Shown piece after piece: positions 54,561 to 64,000 of a stretch of 64,000 bases of DNA (position 1 is the first letter of the stretch; each line of letters begins with the position of its first letter). The DNA lies in the NCBI GenBank assembly GCA_003049485.1, contig PYST01000008.1:1-64000 (forward strand), written 5' to 3'. This stretch comes from Ophioceras dolichostomum (taxonomy: Eukaryota; Ascomycota; Sordariomycetes; Magnaporthales; Ophioceraceae). Under the pieces are notes generated by a model. The model had not been told where the DNA came from, made no database searches, and saw nothing but the letters and a program-made list of their open reading frames with translations. The translations under genes and the position numbers were made by a program.

Positions 54561-56199
54561 TTAGAACGCGCTGAGGTCGAGCGGCACACTGCTGCCCCGC
54601 CCAGCACGGTATCGCTTCGCGCCGGCCGAGAACTCCCTGGGCTTGGGGAACTTGTCCTCGGCGACGAACTTCCAACGTGAGTCTTCCACGATGTAGATGC
54701 CTCCTCCTCCTCCTGCGCCCGATGTTGATGGACGTTGGCCAGGGGAGACAGCGGGGCTCGGACTGCTCCTGGACCCGCCGTTGGGCGTCAGCGTGAAGGC
54801 GGATGGGTCGAGCATCGCGGCGCGCAGGGCCGAAGGGGCCTGGCTCAGCGTGCTGAGGGATCGTGAGGGCGGCGGGGCGGGTGCGCCGCCCGGGGGTGGT
54901 GGGGGCGGCGAGTTGGGGCCGCTCGCGCTGTTGCTCCTTGAGATGCTGGGAGGGGGAGGCGGCGGCGGCGGCGGCGATGTTGGGGAGTGGGAGGACGCTG
55001 CTGCTGCGCGGATGGCAGCCTGGACTGCGAGGCTGGCGGACGGGCCGTTGGAGGTGGGAGAGATGGGAGACGCAGCGCTCTGCGGAGGAGGGGGCGGCGG
55101 CGGGATGCTGCGCGCCGGTGGCCGTGGTGCGGCTGACGGGGGAGGGGGTGGTGGAGCGGGGGGTGCGCTCGGCGCGGACGCTGATGGAGGCGGGGGTGGA
55201 GGGGCGGATGGCGCGAAGGCGGAGGAGGACGGTTTGCGCGAGCCGGGAGGAGGCGGCGGCTTCTTGCCGAGCGGGATCGCTGGTGGGGGGCCTTTGAGCG
55301 AGATGGCGGACATAGGCCTGGGCGCGTCGGCGTTGGCTGTCTTCCTCAGGTTGGCGATGGACGGGTGGAACGTCGGCATGCTTGGTGGTAGGCCCGGAAG
55401 GGATGGTCGGCCAGGAATAGGGGGCGCCGAGCCGCCTGGCGGTTTTGGCGCAGACATCGAGGGCGGCTTGGGCACTGGCCGTGACGTCGTTTCTGGATCT
55501 GACAGATATGACGCGTCTCGGTTTGCTGGTAGACAACATAGCGAAGCGCTGTTAGCATGTGCTGGCCTTTGGCGATTCTGTGCAACAAGTCCATGGGTCG
55601 ATGAGAGTCGCTTCGTTGCTTACCTCCTGTGTCGACGCCACCACCAGTCTTCCTCAACTTGGGCATCCCACCAGCGAACAGGCCAGCCAACTGCGGGGGA
55701 CTCTCTACTACGCCTACCGGCGGGGAGCTAACGTCTGCTCGGCCCTGATCGCTATTGCTCCGCGCCCTACCGGGAACTGGTGGAGCCAAGCCGCCAGGGG
55801 GCTTGGGCATGCCGGCCATCATTCCGGGGACTGGCGGCGCTCCTGCGACGGGACCACCACCTCCGCCGCCACCGCCGCCGGACCCTGAAAGTACGGGGGC
55901 CGATCGGTCATTTACCACTACTTTCTTCAGCGCCCTGCCTTTTGAAATGTCTGAAAGAAGCGCTCCCTATAAGATGACGTAAAGTTGATGATATTAGCGT
56001 CGGGCCGAGTATCGGCGCCAGAGTGCGCGGGGACTGCACGGGCGTTGGTGATTCGACATACTCTACCGGCCGCAGCCGGCGGCCGTGCTGGCAGCCCGCC
56101 CGGAGCGCCTCCCGGCGGTGGAGGCGGAGGCGGCGGTGGCGGGCCCCCACGACCTGGCATTGGGGGTGGAGGTGGAGGAGGAGGAGGAGGGGAAGGCAT
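54561..56199 (-). CDS. vrp1: Verprolin/WIP-family actin-binding protein
   Basis: Binds actin monomers and WASP to drive Arp2/3-dependent actin assembly in endocytosis and polar growth (family knowledge). Exons 56062-56199, 55624-55966 and 54561-55525; 481 residues. It begins with polyproline blocks (profilin- or SH3-binding type). The WH2 motif (GALLSDISKGRALKK, about 47-61) starts exactly at exon 2. Many proline tracts with short PPPGG and RSIPPPPP motifs follow. The end carries the WASP-binding signature (WKFVAEDKFPKPREF and KRYRAGRGSSVPLDLSAF), the hallmark of the family. Donors are GTATGT and GTAAGC. The plus strand over this gene is open for long stretches only because of the proline codons. 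Confidence 0.94.
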
Positions 56200-57045
56200 G
56201 TTTGCGGGCAGGAGGAAGAATAGCTCAGCCGAGTCAGGCTGTCAGGGCGGAAGAAGGAAAGGCGAGAGGTCGGTGGTTGCTCGAACAAGGACGACTCAAC
56301 AAAGACGACCGGCCGGACTGGTCGCACAGGTTCGTTCGGGGTTGCCGTTTGGGGTTGCGATTCTGGGCCGATGCTCGCTCGTTCTAGCGACCTAATCAAT
56401 CAGAAGGGCGACCGTGAGAATGAGAAATGTTTGTAAGCTGCGTTTGTGTGCAAGTAAAGATGCGTCTGTTGGTCATGTCTGGCGTCGCGCTGGCATCAGT
56501 GCGGTTGATCGGGTGATGCGAAAGAGAAAAACCGATGTAAGGGTGCTGCTGAAGGCAACAAAGAGCAACGCGGAGCAAAGAGATGTCGTCGCAAGCAATC
56601 TCGAACACCACCGAGAACGTGACTGGGCAGATGCCTGGCTGATCGAATCACAGAGTGTCGTCACTATGTTGTGGCTCAGCAGTCCGCCAGGGCCCACATT
56701 GGGCTGTCAATTGCTGCTTTGCCGGAAGCTCCAGGGGGGTCTAGCTGCATCAGACAAAAACGACCCGACCGACGCGCCAAGCCGTGTTGATTCTGGGCAA
56801 GCCCGGGGAAATCGACGACGATCTTTCCGACCTGAAGATCATCAACTTTTTCATGCTCGAGGGATTTTCACTCCAACCCGATCCAACCTGCTTTGTAACA
56901 TATTCGTATTTTCCCCCACGCTCATTACAGTCCGTTTCATCCATTGACATATGTCTCGAGACCCCATTTTAGAAGGACTTTTCTTCTGAAGACTTCTGAA
57001 GATCACGAGCTCTCCCCGGCCTCATCCTAATCGGGCACGCAGGCC
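56200..57045. promoter_or_regulatory. Divergent intergenic region between vrp1 and the next gene
   Basis: 846 bp between two outward-facing ATGs, so it contains both promoters. No coding signal and no recognised site. Confidence 0.45.
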
Positions 57046-58779
57046 ATGTTGCGGCTCCAACTGGGCCTGCGCAGGCCCACTTCAACTGCAGTGGCTGTTG
57101 CTGCCTCTAGCAATGGCAGAAGCGGTGGCTCCCGGGCATGCAGGATATGTACCGCGGTGATCTCCCGAAGCCATCAACCTCAGCAACCTACCGCCAAGCG
57201 CCATCTTTCAACAACTAAGAACGCCAGGGCAAGCAGGAATGAGGGCAGGAGGGGCAACCTGCTGCCCGTTGGTTCACCTAACGCTGCTCCTATCTTTGCC
57301 AAGCCGTTGTTTCGGCCACCGCGGGGCGATGTTTCTGCCTGGAGTAGGGCAAACCTTTCCAGCACGGCCGCAAGCCTTTGCGGGGAACGCCGTCATGGCC
57401 AAAGTCTAAATCCCAGACAAGCTGGAGGCAGCAGGAGCGTGAGCAGCAGCACAAGCCGCAGTACTGACACCGCTGCCACCACTACCACCAGGGTTGAGAG
57501 CAGCGGCGGGAGTGTTTCAGTGAGGGATGCTCTGTCGCTGCCGTTGGCCAAGGTCGTTGCACCTGTGCAGCAGGTCACGAAGGTCTTCCTTGCTCAGCAA
57601 GACGTCATCCCCACTGAGGAGTCAACCCTCGCGGCCCTCAGGACATGTGAAATCGCCGCTGGCTTGCTGAGGGAGGCTGCTGTCCCGCTACCCAAGGTCA
57701 CCACTCTGGAGCCCCAGTCCAGCACGACGGCGTCCACCCTGTTGTCTATGGACGCTGGTGCTGCAGCTGCCTCAGCTCCAGCTTCCGCCGCCGCTACCGC
57801 TCCTACGAGTAGAGGGAAGGGTCCCAGGGAGAGAAGAGGGGTTACTGCTACCAATGAGTCAACTTCGTCGCCACCATCCACCCACAGAGCCGGCGGCACC
57901 GCCAGTGCTCCACAGGGTTCATCCACGGCGCCTCGGTCGTCCGATCCGGTCCCTCCTCGCGCTCGGCTATCAACACCACCTGCGGCCGCTGCCACCAGCC
58001 AGATCGATAGTTCGATCGACACCATATCGGAGGCTTCCTACGACATCATCTCCCACCCCGCCGTGCTCATCACCCCGCAGATCCTAGAGCGGTATGTGGC
58101 CGTCCAGTCAAGTCTTGGCCGACCGGAGACGCTGCCTCATGTTCTCTCGTTGTTCGCCGCAAAGCCCGTGCCACAGGCTGGCGCTGGCGGCAGCGGCTCC
58201 ATCAGCTACACCAAACCAAACCCCAATAGGCCGTCTGGCGCTGTGGAACCCTCAGTCGTTGAAACGGCTCTGGGCGTCGCGATCGAAGCCAAGAACCTCG
58301 ATGCCGCCGTTGCCATCATCGAGAACACGTACGCGACTAAGGCGTTTGCGCGCTCCAAGTTCATCCAGAAGGCGTTGTTGCGAGTCTCCATTGCGGCCGG
58401 CCTCCCCGCCCTGATCTACGTGCTGGCCACCGGTCTGGCCCGCTTCCAGAACACCATGGACGACTCGAGGGCGACAACCATCGCCTTCGCCGGGGTTGCG
58501 ACCTACCTGGGCTTCACGGCCATCATTGGTGCCGTGGCTGCGGGCACGGGCAATGACCAGATGAAACGAGTCACGTGGACGCCCGGCACATCATTGACTC
58601 GGAGGTGGTTTGGGGAGGAGGAGCGTGCCGCCCTCGACAGGGTTGCCTGCTCCTTTGGCTTTTCTGAGGCGACCCGCTACGGCGAGGAGGAGGGCGCCGA
58701 GTTCCAGGCTCTGCGCGAATATATCCTCCGCAAGGGCATGATCCTAGATCGTGTCGAGCTGATGGAGGGGATGAGCTGA
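57046..58779 (+). CDS. Predicted mitochondrial membrane protein, function unknown
   Basis: 577 residues, no intron, ATG at 57046. The N-terminus (about 1-70) is rich in Arg, Ser and Ala and almost free of acid, with RHLSTTKNARAS near a likely processing site; this points to mitochondria. A long Ser/Thr/Ala-rich disordered part follows. From about 340 the protein is ordered: a helical stretch (ITPQILERYVAVQSSLG), then two hydrophobic spans (about 443-466 and 475-501), a short GTGNDQMKRVTWTPGT segment and a C-terminal helical domain (EEERAALDRVACSFGF, EEEGAEFQALREYILRKGM). The ordered half looks like a conserved fungal inner-membrane protein, but I cannot name it. Confidence 0.65.
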   Translation: MLRLQLGLRRPTSTAVAVAASSNGRSGGSRACRICTAVISRSHQPQQPTAKRHLSTTKNARASRNEGRRGNLLPVGSPNAAPIFAKPLFRPPRGDVSAWSRANLSSTAASLCGERRHGQSLNPRQAGGSRSVSSSTSRSTDTAATTTTRVESSGGSVSVRDALSLPLAKVVAPVQQVTKVFLAQQDVIPTEESTLAALRTCEIAAGLLREAAVPLPKVTTLEPQSSTTASTLLSMDAGAAAASAPASAAATAPTSRGKGPRERRGVTATNESTSSPPSTHRAGGTASAPQGSSTAPRSSDPVPPRARLSTPPAAAATSQIDSSIDTISEASYDIISHPAVLITPQILERYVAVQSSLGRPETLPHVLSLFAAKPVPQAGAGGSGSISYTKPNPNRPSGAVEPSVVETALGVAIEAKNLDAAVAIIENTYATKAFARSKFIQKALLRVSIAAGLPALIYVLATGLARFQNTMDDSRATTIAFAGVATYLGFTAIIGAVAAGTGNDQMKRVTWTPGTSLTRRWFGEEERAALDRVACSFGFSEATRYGEEEGAEFQALREYILRKGMILDRVELMEGMS

Positions 58780-61342
58780 CAGGATGGTCCTACCTAGGGT
58801 TCTAGGGCAAAGCAGGGCAGACGTAGAAGAGGATAAAGCCAGACGCACACCGGCAGTCAGTCAGTCGAGGAAGTCAGTCAGTCAGTCAATAAGTCAGTCA
58901 GACAGCTGCCCCAGATCAAACCAAACTACACCAAACTATACCAGACACGACGGATCTGGAACCCAAAAACCCAATCTCTAAGCCGGTATTCCTCCAACCT
59001 ATGTTTATATCATCAATTACCAGCATTGTCAGTTGGGGTTCCTTAGGTCAGTGGAGTTGAGGTTCATGCCTGATCATTGAGGTGGCAGAACCAGACACAT
59101 ACACAAACTCAACCTCCCAACTGCACTAAGAACCCAGAGGAACTTTGGAGGAACCTAGATATGCAGCATCTCGGGGAAAATATCCCAGAAAACGTCGCGC
59201 CCTGCTCGCTAGTCAACGTCATGCTCCTGGGTACATGCTTTTCTTGGCGCCGGGCGCTCAGCCGCGGACTGGCCGGGATGGGGATAACGCTAAGCTAAGA
59301 GTCGAAGCGGCCCGTCTCTCTCGGCCGCCACCAACCCAACGCACTCACTGCCAGCCAACCGTCGGACCCCGGGCTCGGTCGTCATGTTACGCAGAAATCT
59401 TCGACCGCCCCAACCAAGAGGCCCCACCAGCCACCAGCCGCGCCGACCGCTTTGTCTTTGTCGCAACCAGCCGAACACTGCCAAGGCTCAACAAGTGCAC
59501 ACACTCTCTGTTGCCCTGTCTCTCCCTGTCTCTACCTCTCTATCTCTCTCCGTGTTCGTTTCTCCGTGCTTCTCATCCCAAGCCTCCACAAACACATATC
59601 CGCCTTGGCAGATCGAATCTATCCTGGTCGATACCCTCTAGATACTGACCTGGGCGGGGTCCTTCCCGTCTTCGTCTTTTTCCAAATCTTATGTGTTCGT
59701 GCCACAGAGAAATCACTCCGCCGAGTCGCTGGCCGTACGCATCGCACCCCCCTCTCCTCTCATCTCTTCTCCCACCCCCACCCTTTTGGCCGTCGTCCTC
59801 TTGACGGGGAAGGATGCTAGACGAAGATAGCCATAGGGAAACAGAAACTGCAGCACGCTTGCTTCGCAGACGGGCACACACATAGTAATCGTCCCACAGC
59901 TTTTTCTTGGCTTGTTTCCTAACTGTATCCACGCGCTCCGCCCTCACTGACTTGCGTGTGTTTTTCTCCTGTTTTCGATTCTGATTCGAGCTTGTCGATG
60001 TCCATTCTCACTCTGCCATCCCTTCCTGCCTACCATGCCGTACGTTACTCGAGGCCGCCCACCAAGCCCCTAGTTGATGAGGGCGCGGCCTCCAATGGGC
60101 GACCCATATCTCCCCTTGTGGACGAATATGGGAATGTCGCCCGTCCATCAGCTTTCAAAGCATGGGCCTTCGTGAAGCCATGCGTGATCTGCTACATGGG
60201 TTCACGTCCACCATGTCCATAACCACATACCGCTCCCCTGGCTCGTGCCGTCCTCTTCCCCCGTGTCTCTCCGTGTCTCTCCGCCTACCTGTCCATCTAG
60301 ATCCCTCCTCTCGATCCCTCCTCAACCCTCAACCTCGCTGAATCTAGACAGGCCTCTAGAGCTTCTCTACTCAAGTGTGTCTCTATCTGGGACTGTGGAC
60401 CAGACGCCTGTCCCCATATTTCTCACATCCCACCCGCCACCTCTGTCTCTGTGTTGTTATATCCCTCTCCTTTTGAGTTTAGGGCTGTGTTCGACCTCCT
60501 CTCCACCACTGCCTAGTTACTACGAACATGGTCTCACCCCATGATATCTGGGCTTGGCATCGTCGACGGATGGGATTCTTTTCGATTCCCCATTATCGGT
60601 TATAAACTATCCGATCCATATCGTCTTCCTTCTCTTCCCCCTTGCTTTTCCGCACCCTCTATTATTATCAAGTCGATCTTATACATCATTACCACCTCCC
60701 ACTTCTCTCGGGCTATTTCTCGTGTGGGGGTGTGTTATATACATCAGACATAAAAACAAATCCTCATTAGCATTTCCTCCTATTATCAGCTCTGTACGCT
60801 TGATCTTCAGGACTTCAAGTTGTTCGTCAGAATTACCATCGGACTGTGACGTCTGGCCTGTTGTGTGGCTGCGTCAGGAGACGAGACTGAGGAGAGGAAC
60901 GGGCCTCTCAGCACTGCTACTCATACACGCATTATTCACAGCATAGCCTCCGTCATCAGACTCAACACTCCGTGCAGTCCGGCCGGCGTCTTGACATTTA
61001 TCCAACATACCTCTTTGCTGAATTTGATCAACCGAGGGCTCTTTTTCGGATGGTGGTCGTCTTGTCTTCGTCACCCGGCAATTCTTTTACCATCCATCAT
61101 CATCATCAGAGTGCCATACTTATCAACTCACATTCTCCTCTCATCTCTTCTTCCTCTGAACTAAACTCTCCACGGCCATCATCTTTTCCCCCTTCTTCTC
61201 TGATCAGTTCAGTCTCTATGTCGTCCGTCGGCTGAACCTTTCTTCACGGTATTCTCCTCATTCTCAACACTGGGATATCAGTCTTCGAGCTGGCTACGAC
61301 TTGGGGGTTGCCTCTTGTCAGAGAAGGAAAAGAAGACACAAG
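58780..61342. other. 2.6-kb intergenic region
   Basis: No firm gene. It holds the CAGT repeat at 58854-58903 and pyrimidine-rich DNA (59500-59570, 60240-60480, 60620-60700). A 74-codon frame with ATG at 59998 encodes a sequence with a repeated PLVDE; it could be a small protein or a leader ORF, at low confidence. Confidence 0.4.
58854..58903. repeat. Imperfect CAGT tetranucleotide repeat
   Basis: About a dozen CAGT/AAGT units just after the stop codon of the preceding gene, so probably in its 3' untranslated region. Confidence 0.85.
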
Positions 61343-62828
61343 ATGGCGTCCGCCGCCGAGCAAACCGACCACGCTCAGTGCTTGTACTATGCCGAGTTCG
61401 CCCGACATCTCGACCGGTGGCAGTTTGATTTCCTATACTGGATACTGTTCGGCTGCAATATCTTGTTGCTGTCGTTTGTATCCTGGTGGTATGGCAGGTA
61501 AGTTTTCGAGACTTATCTTACAACCGATGCATGTTTGAGAGGAAGAGAGGAAACGAGAAAGGGAGCCATAGGAGGCTTTGCCAGAGTTGCGCACTGAGTT
61601 GCATGCTGACTTGGCTCAACGGACCACTCTTCACACAGAACTCACGAAAAGGTGAAAGACCTGCCCGGCACCAACCCAGAGTTCGTCCGGGTGCACAAAC
61701 GCTGCCTGGTGGTCAGCGTCGGCTGCTTCGTCGTGTCGATAGTGATGGTGGTGATGGAGGTGTTCGCGCTGCTGGCGCTGCAGTTCTGCGACGGCGAGGA
61801 CCTCATGTCGCTGTATTGGTCGACCTGGGCCATGCTGCAGTTCGGGTCCTGCATCGCCATCAGCGGCATCGTCCTGCACGTCGCCCTCGTGCTGCAGGGC
61901 CACGAGCGCCCGCCCTGGGCCCTCGCCCTGGGCACGCCGGTCCTCGTGGTCGCGGGCATCGGCAACCTCGTCAACACGGTGCTGCACCGCAAGACCGCCA
62001 GGGTCATCGACAAGACCATCGCTCGCAGCCGCCGCGGCAGGAGCGGGAGCGGGAGCTTTGGGTGGGGCGAGAGCAGGAGTAGGAGCATCAGCAGGTCTGG
62101 GACGCCGCCCATGAGCCAAGCGTGAGTTATTGTCTCACTCTCTCGCTCCCACCACGACACACTCTGCAACGCCTTCAACAAACTAACCAATAATGTCACG
62201 GCCACCCCCTGGATACCCAAGCAGTCCCACGATCCGGCCAGACAGCCGAGACAGCAGCAGTATCACCACCGACACACCAACCTACGACGCCAAAGTGGTC
62301 GGCACGGCCCTCGACGGCGGCGTCATCGTGCAGTTCTCCCAAGCCGTCCCCGAGCTCGAGAGCCGCGGCCGGCTCCTCTGCCGCGCGACGGACGGCCAGG
62401 TCCTCGTCTCGTTCGGCCGCGAGAACGTCTCCATCCTCCCCCTCGACCAGTCCTCCGCCGAGCCGGCCGTGCTGGACGGCGCAAGCGCAATGCGCCGCCC
62501 CCCGCCAGTACGCCGGGCATCGCACCAGCACCAGCATCACCGCCTCTATAGGGGGCACAAGTCGACGGCCTCGTCGTCGTCGCCGTTGTCGCCGTCGTCG
62601 TCGTCACCGTCGCCGTACGACCTGCCTGGTCTGCCCGCCATAGGCCCGCTCAAGCTGGACTTGCCCTTGCCTTCGCCCGGTGAAGGGGACAACAACGGCG
62701 AAGACGGGCAGGCGACATCGCCGGCCTCGCCTTCGCCGGCGCGGCCCGGGACGTTGAATGGATCTGTGTACGGGGAGAAGCCGTCGCAGATTAGCATTCT
62801 GGAGCCCCCGACCCCTCCACGACGATGA
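61343..62828 (+). CDS. Four-span membrane protein, function unknown
   Basis: Model: exons 61343-61497, 61639-62121 and 62225-62828, 413 residues in frame throughout. Four hydrophobic spans are visible: about 28-49 (FDFLYWILFGCNILLLSFVSW), 75-100, 107-137 and 143-165. After them comes a basic Ser/Arg/Gly segment, then in exon 3 a soluble part (YDAKVVGTALDGGVIVQFS, RATDGQVLVSFGREN) that could be a small beta domain, and a Ser/Pro-rich tail. The exon-2 donor GTGAGT creates a TGA if retained (GCG-TGA), which would give a 209-residue form with only the membrane part. Exon 3 could alternatively be a separate gene with ATG 62193, but phase, donor, CTAAC branch and CAG all fit splicing. ATG 61343 was used because the upstream start is TTG. 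Confidence 0.65.
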
Positions 62829-64000
62829 ATTTACGATGAATTTACGACGATACTTCCATTCTTTTCTTCGTTTGTTTCCATCTAACAGCGGGTTTGTTTC
62901 TTCGTCACGAACGATACGTTACGACTTTATTCATTACGACTCTCTTGTGATTCCTTCCTCCTTCTTTCCTTCTCTCGCTTCTTGTATTTGGACCGTGGTG
63001 GTGGGTGTACTGGCCCGACGGAGACGGAATTCACACACTACAACGCTTCTCCTCCTGCGTTATGTTTTTCTCTGCTGGTGGGGGTTACTATCCGGAATGG
63101 GCATAGAATTCGGCACAAATGAATTGGCCTATCTTTCTCCTTTGTTTTGTTGTATATAATTTTGTCGAGTTTCTTTTTTGGTTCGGAGTTTTACCGGGCC
63201 CCCCTTCCTCGGTACCTGGGTACAGGAAGGATTGGCTGGCGGATTTGTTTCTACCCGGTGAGAACTCTTTTCCTCTAATTCTCTGTTTCATTTCTACCTA
63301 CACGAGGTGACGACGGGATAAGGAGGGTTCGGAGCCTTTCTGTACGAGTCGGCGACGAGCGAGTTAGACTCCCCCACGACAGACAAAGAAAGAGCAAGAT
63401 ATATGAGATGATGACGAAAGATTTTTGTGTACTACACGGGAAAAAAAGGATGACTGCATAAGTGTTACTTAGACAGGGCGGAAGCCTGCAAAGGCGAGGG
63501 GATTTTTGGTGGGAAGCGGAAGCGGAGGGTTAGTCTGGTTCATTACCTACCTAGATAGATCGAAACTCTTACGAAGCAGAAAGAAAATAGGCTTCCGATC
63601 AGGGCGCATTTGGCTAGACGCAACAAAGCTTCCTCGACCGGTTCAGCTGAGGTGAGAGAGCAAGCCTGCCACAACATATGAGCGCATAGTACCAAGACGG
63701 CCAGGGTGCATTTGGATCCCGCGTTTAGGTCGGACAAACAAACGCATCTGGCGAGTGACATTATCTGGTCCCACCTACCTTACCAATCTATCTACCTAGG
63801 TGCCTAGAGGTAGGGATCTATCTCCATGCATGGGAGATCGGTGTTGAGGCAGGAGTCGACTGGACTCTCTCTCTCTAACGTTGTCTCACCATCTTGCTCT
63901 CGGGGCGGGTGACCAGAACAGAGTTACCCTTCATGCCTCTCCTTGAAAAAGAAAAAAGGAAATCTTGTATACCTAGCTAGCCGTATAGGTACTTAGTTAG
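62829..64000. other. Intergenic region at right edge
   Basis: No gene recognised. Three blocks of the dispersed CTACCTAGGTGCC-type motif lie at 63544-63559, 63772-63815 and 63970-64000. A TC run occurs near 63868. Confidence 0.5.

Noticed and set aside
54697..55731. 344-codon Gly-rich plus-strand frame
   Set aside because: Antisense of verprolin proline codons (CCN read as GGN).
61486..62082. Arg/His-rich frame overlapping the four-span gene
   Set aside because: Other-frame shadow of exon 2, whose hydrophobic spans are the convincing reading.

Overview
The window reads as nuclear DNA of a filamentous ascomycete, most likely a sordariomycete. Genes are GC-rich at third codon positions. They carry short GT-AG introns (about 44-280 nt) with CTAAC- or CTGAC-type branch sites and are separated by long pyrimidine-rich gaps. 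The recognisable proteins (Mph1, Mex67, Src1, Vrp1, NUC-1, Pmt4, RidA) are of filamentous-fungal type. I saw no tRNA, rRNA, CRISPR array or prokaryotic feature.

Layout. 1-6.5 kb is the accessory end. A minus-strand NLR-like STAND protein (nucleoside-phosphorylase-like domain, NB-ARC, TPR repeats) runs off the left edge and contains a tandem duplication with an ambiguous base at 2143. Behind it lies a small LTR-flanked, TRIM-like element (4487-5044) and gene-free, repeat-like DNA. 6.5-15.6 kb holds two head-to-head pairs: RidA/Mmf1 with the O-mannosyltransferase Pmt4, and two unrecognised proteins (a long disordered one and a Cys/Gln-rich one). 15.6-26.8 kb is sparse, with one C2H2 zinc-finger protein behind a 5.1 kb upstream region. 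26.8-33.4 kb holds the divergent pair mph1 (DNA helicase) and mex67 (mRNA export). 37.4-52.1 kb holds a membrane-anchored kelch-like protein, the bHLH phosphate regulator NUC-1, a very large small-heat-shock protein and the inner-nuclear-membrane protein Src1/Heh1. 54.6-62.8 kb holds verprolin/WIP, a mitochondrial-looking membrane protein and a four-span membrane protein.

The genes do not form a pathway or a biosynthetic cluster; most are housekeeping or regulatory genes in a sparse neighbourhood. The strongest candidates for a special system are the NLR gene with its internally repeated TPR array and the degraded repeats beside it. Other notable points are a 14-nt microexon in the RidA gene, introns whose retention would stop translation right at the donor (src1 and the 61-63 kb gene), a widened bHLH loop in NUC-1, and a dispersed ACCTAGGT-type palindromic motif. 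Intron positions were read by eye from splice signals and frame, so they are models, not transcript evidence. No homology search was possible; family names rest on recognised motifs.
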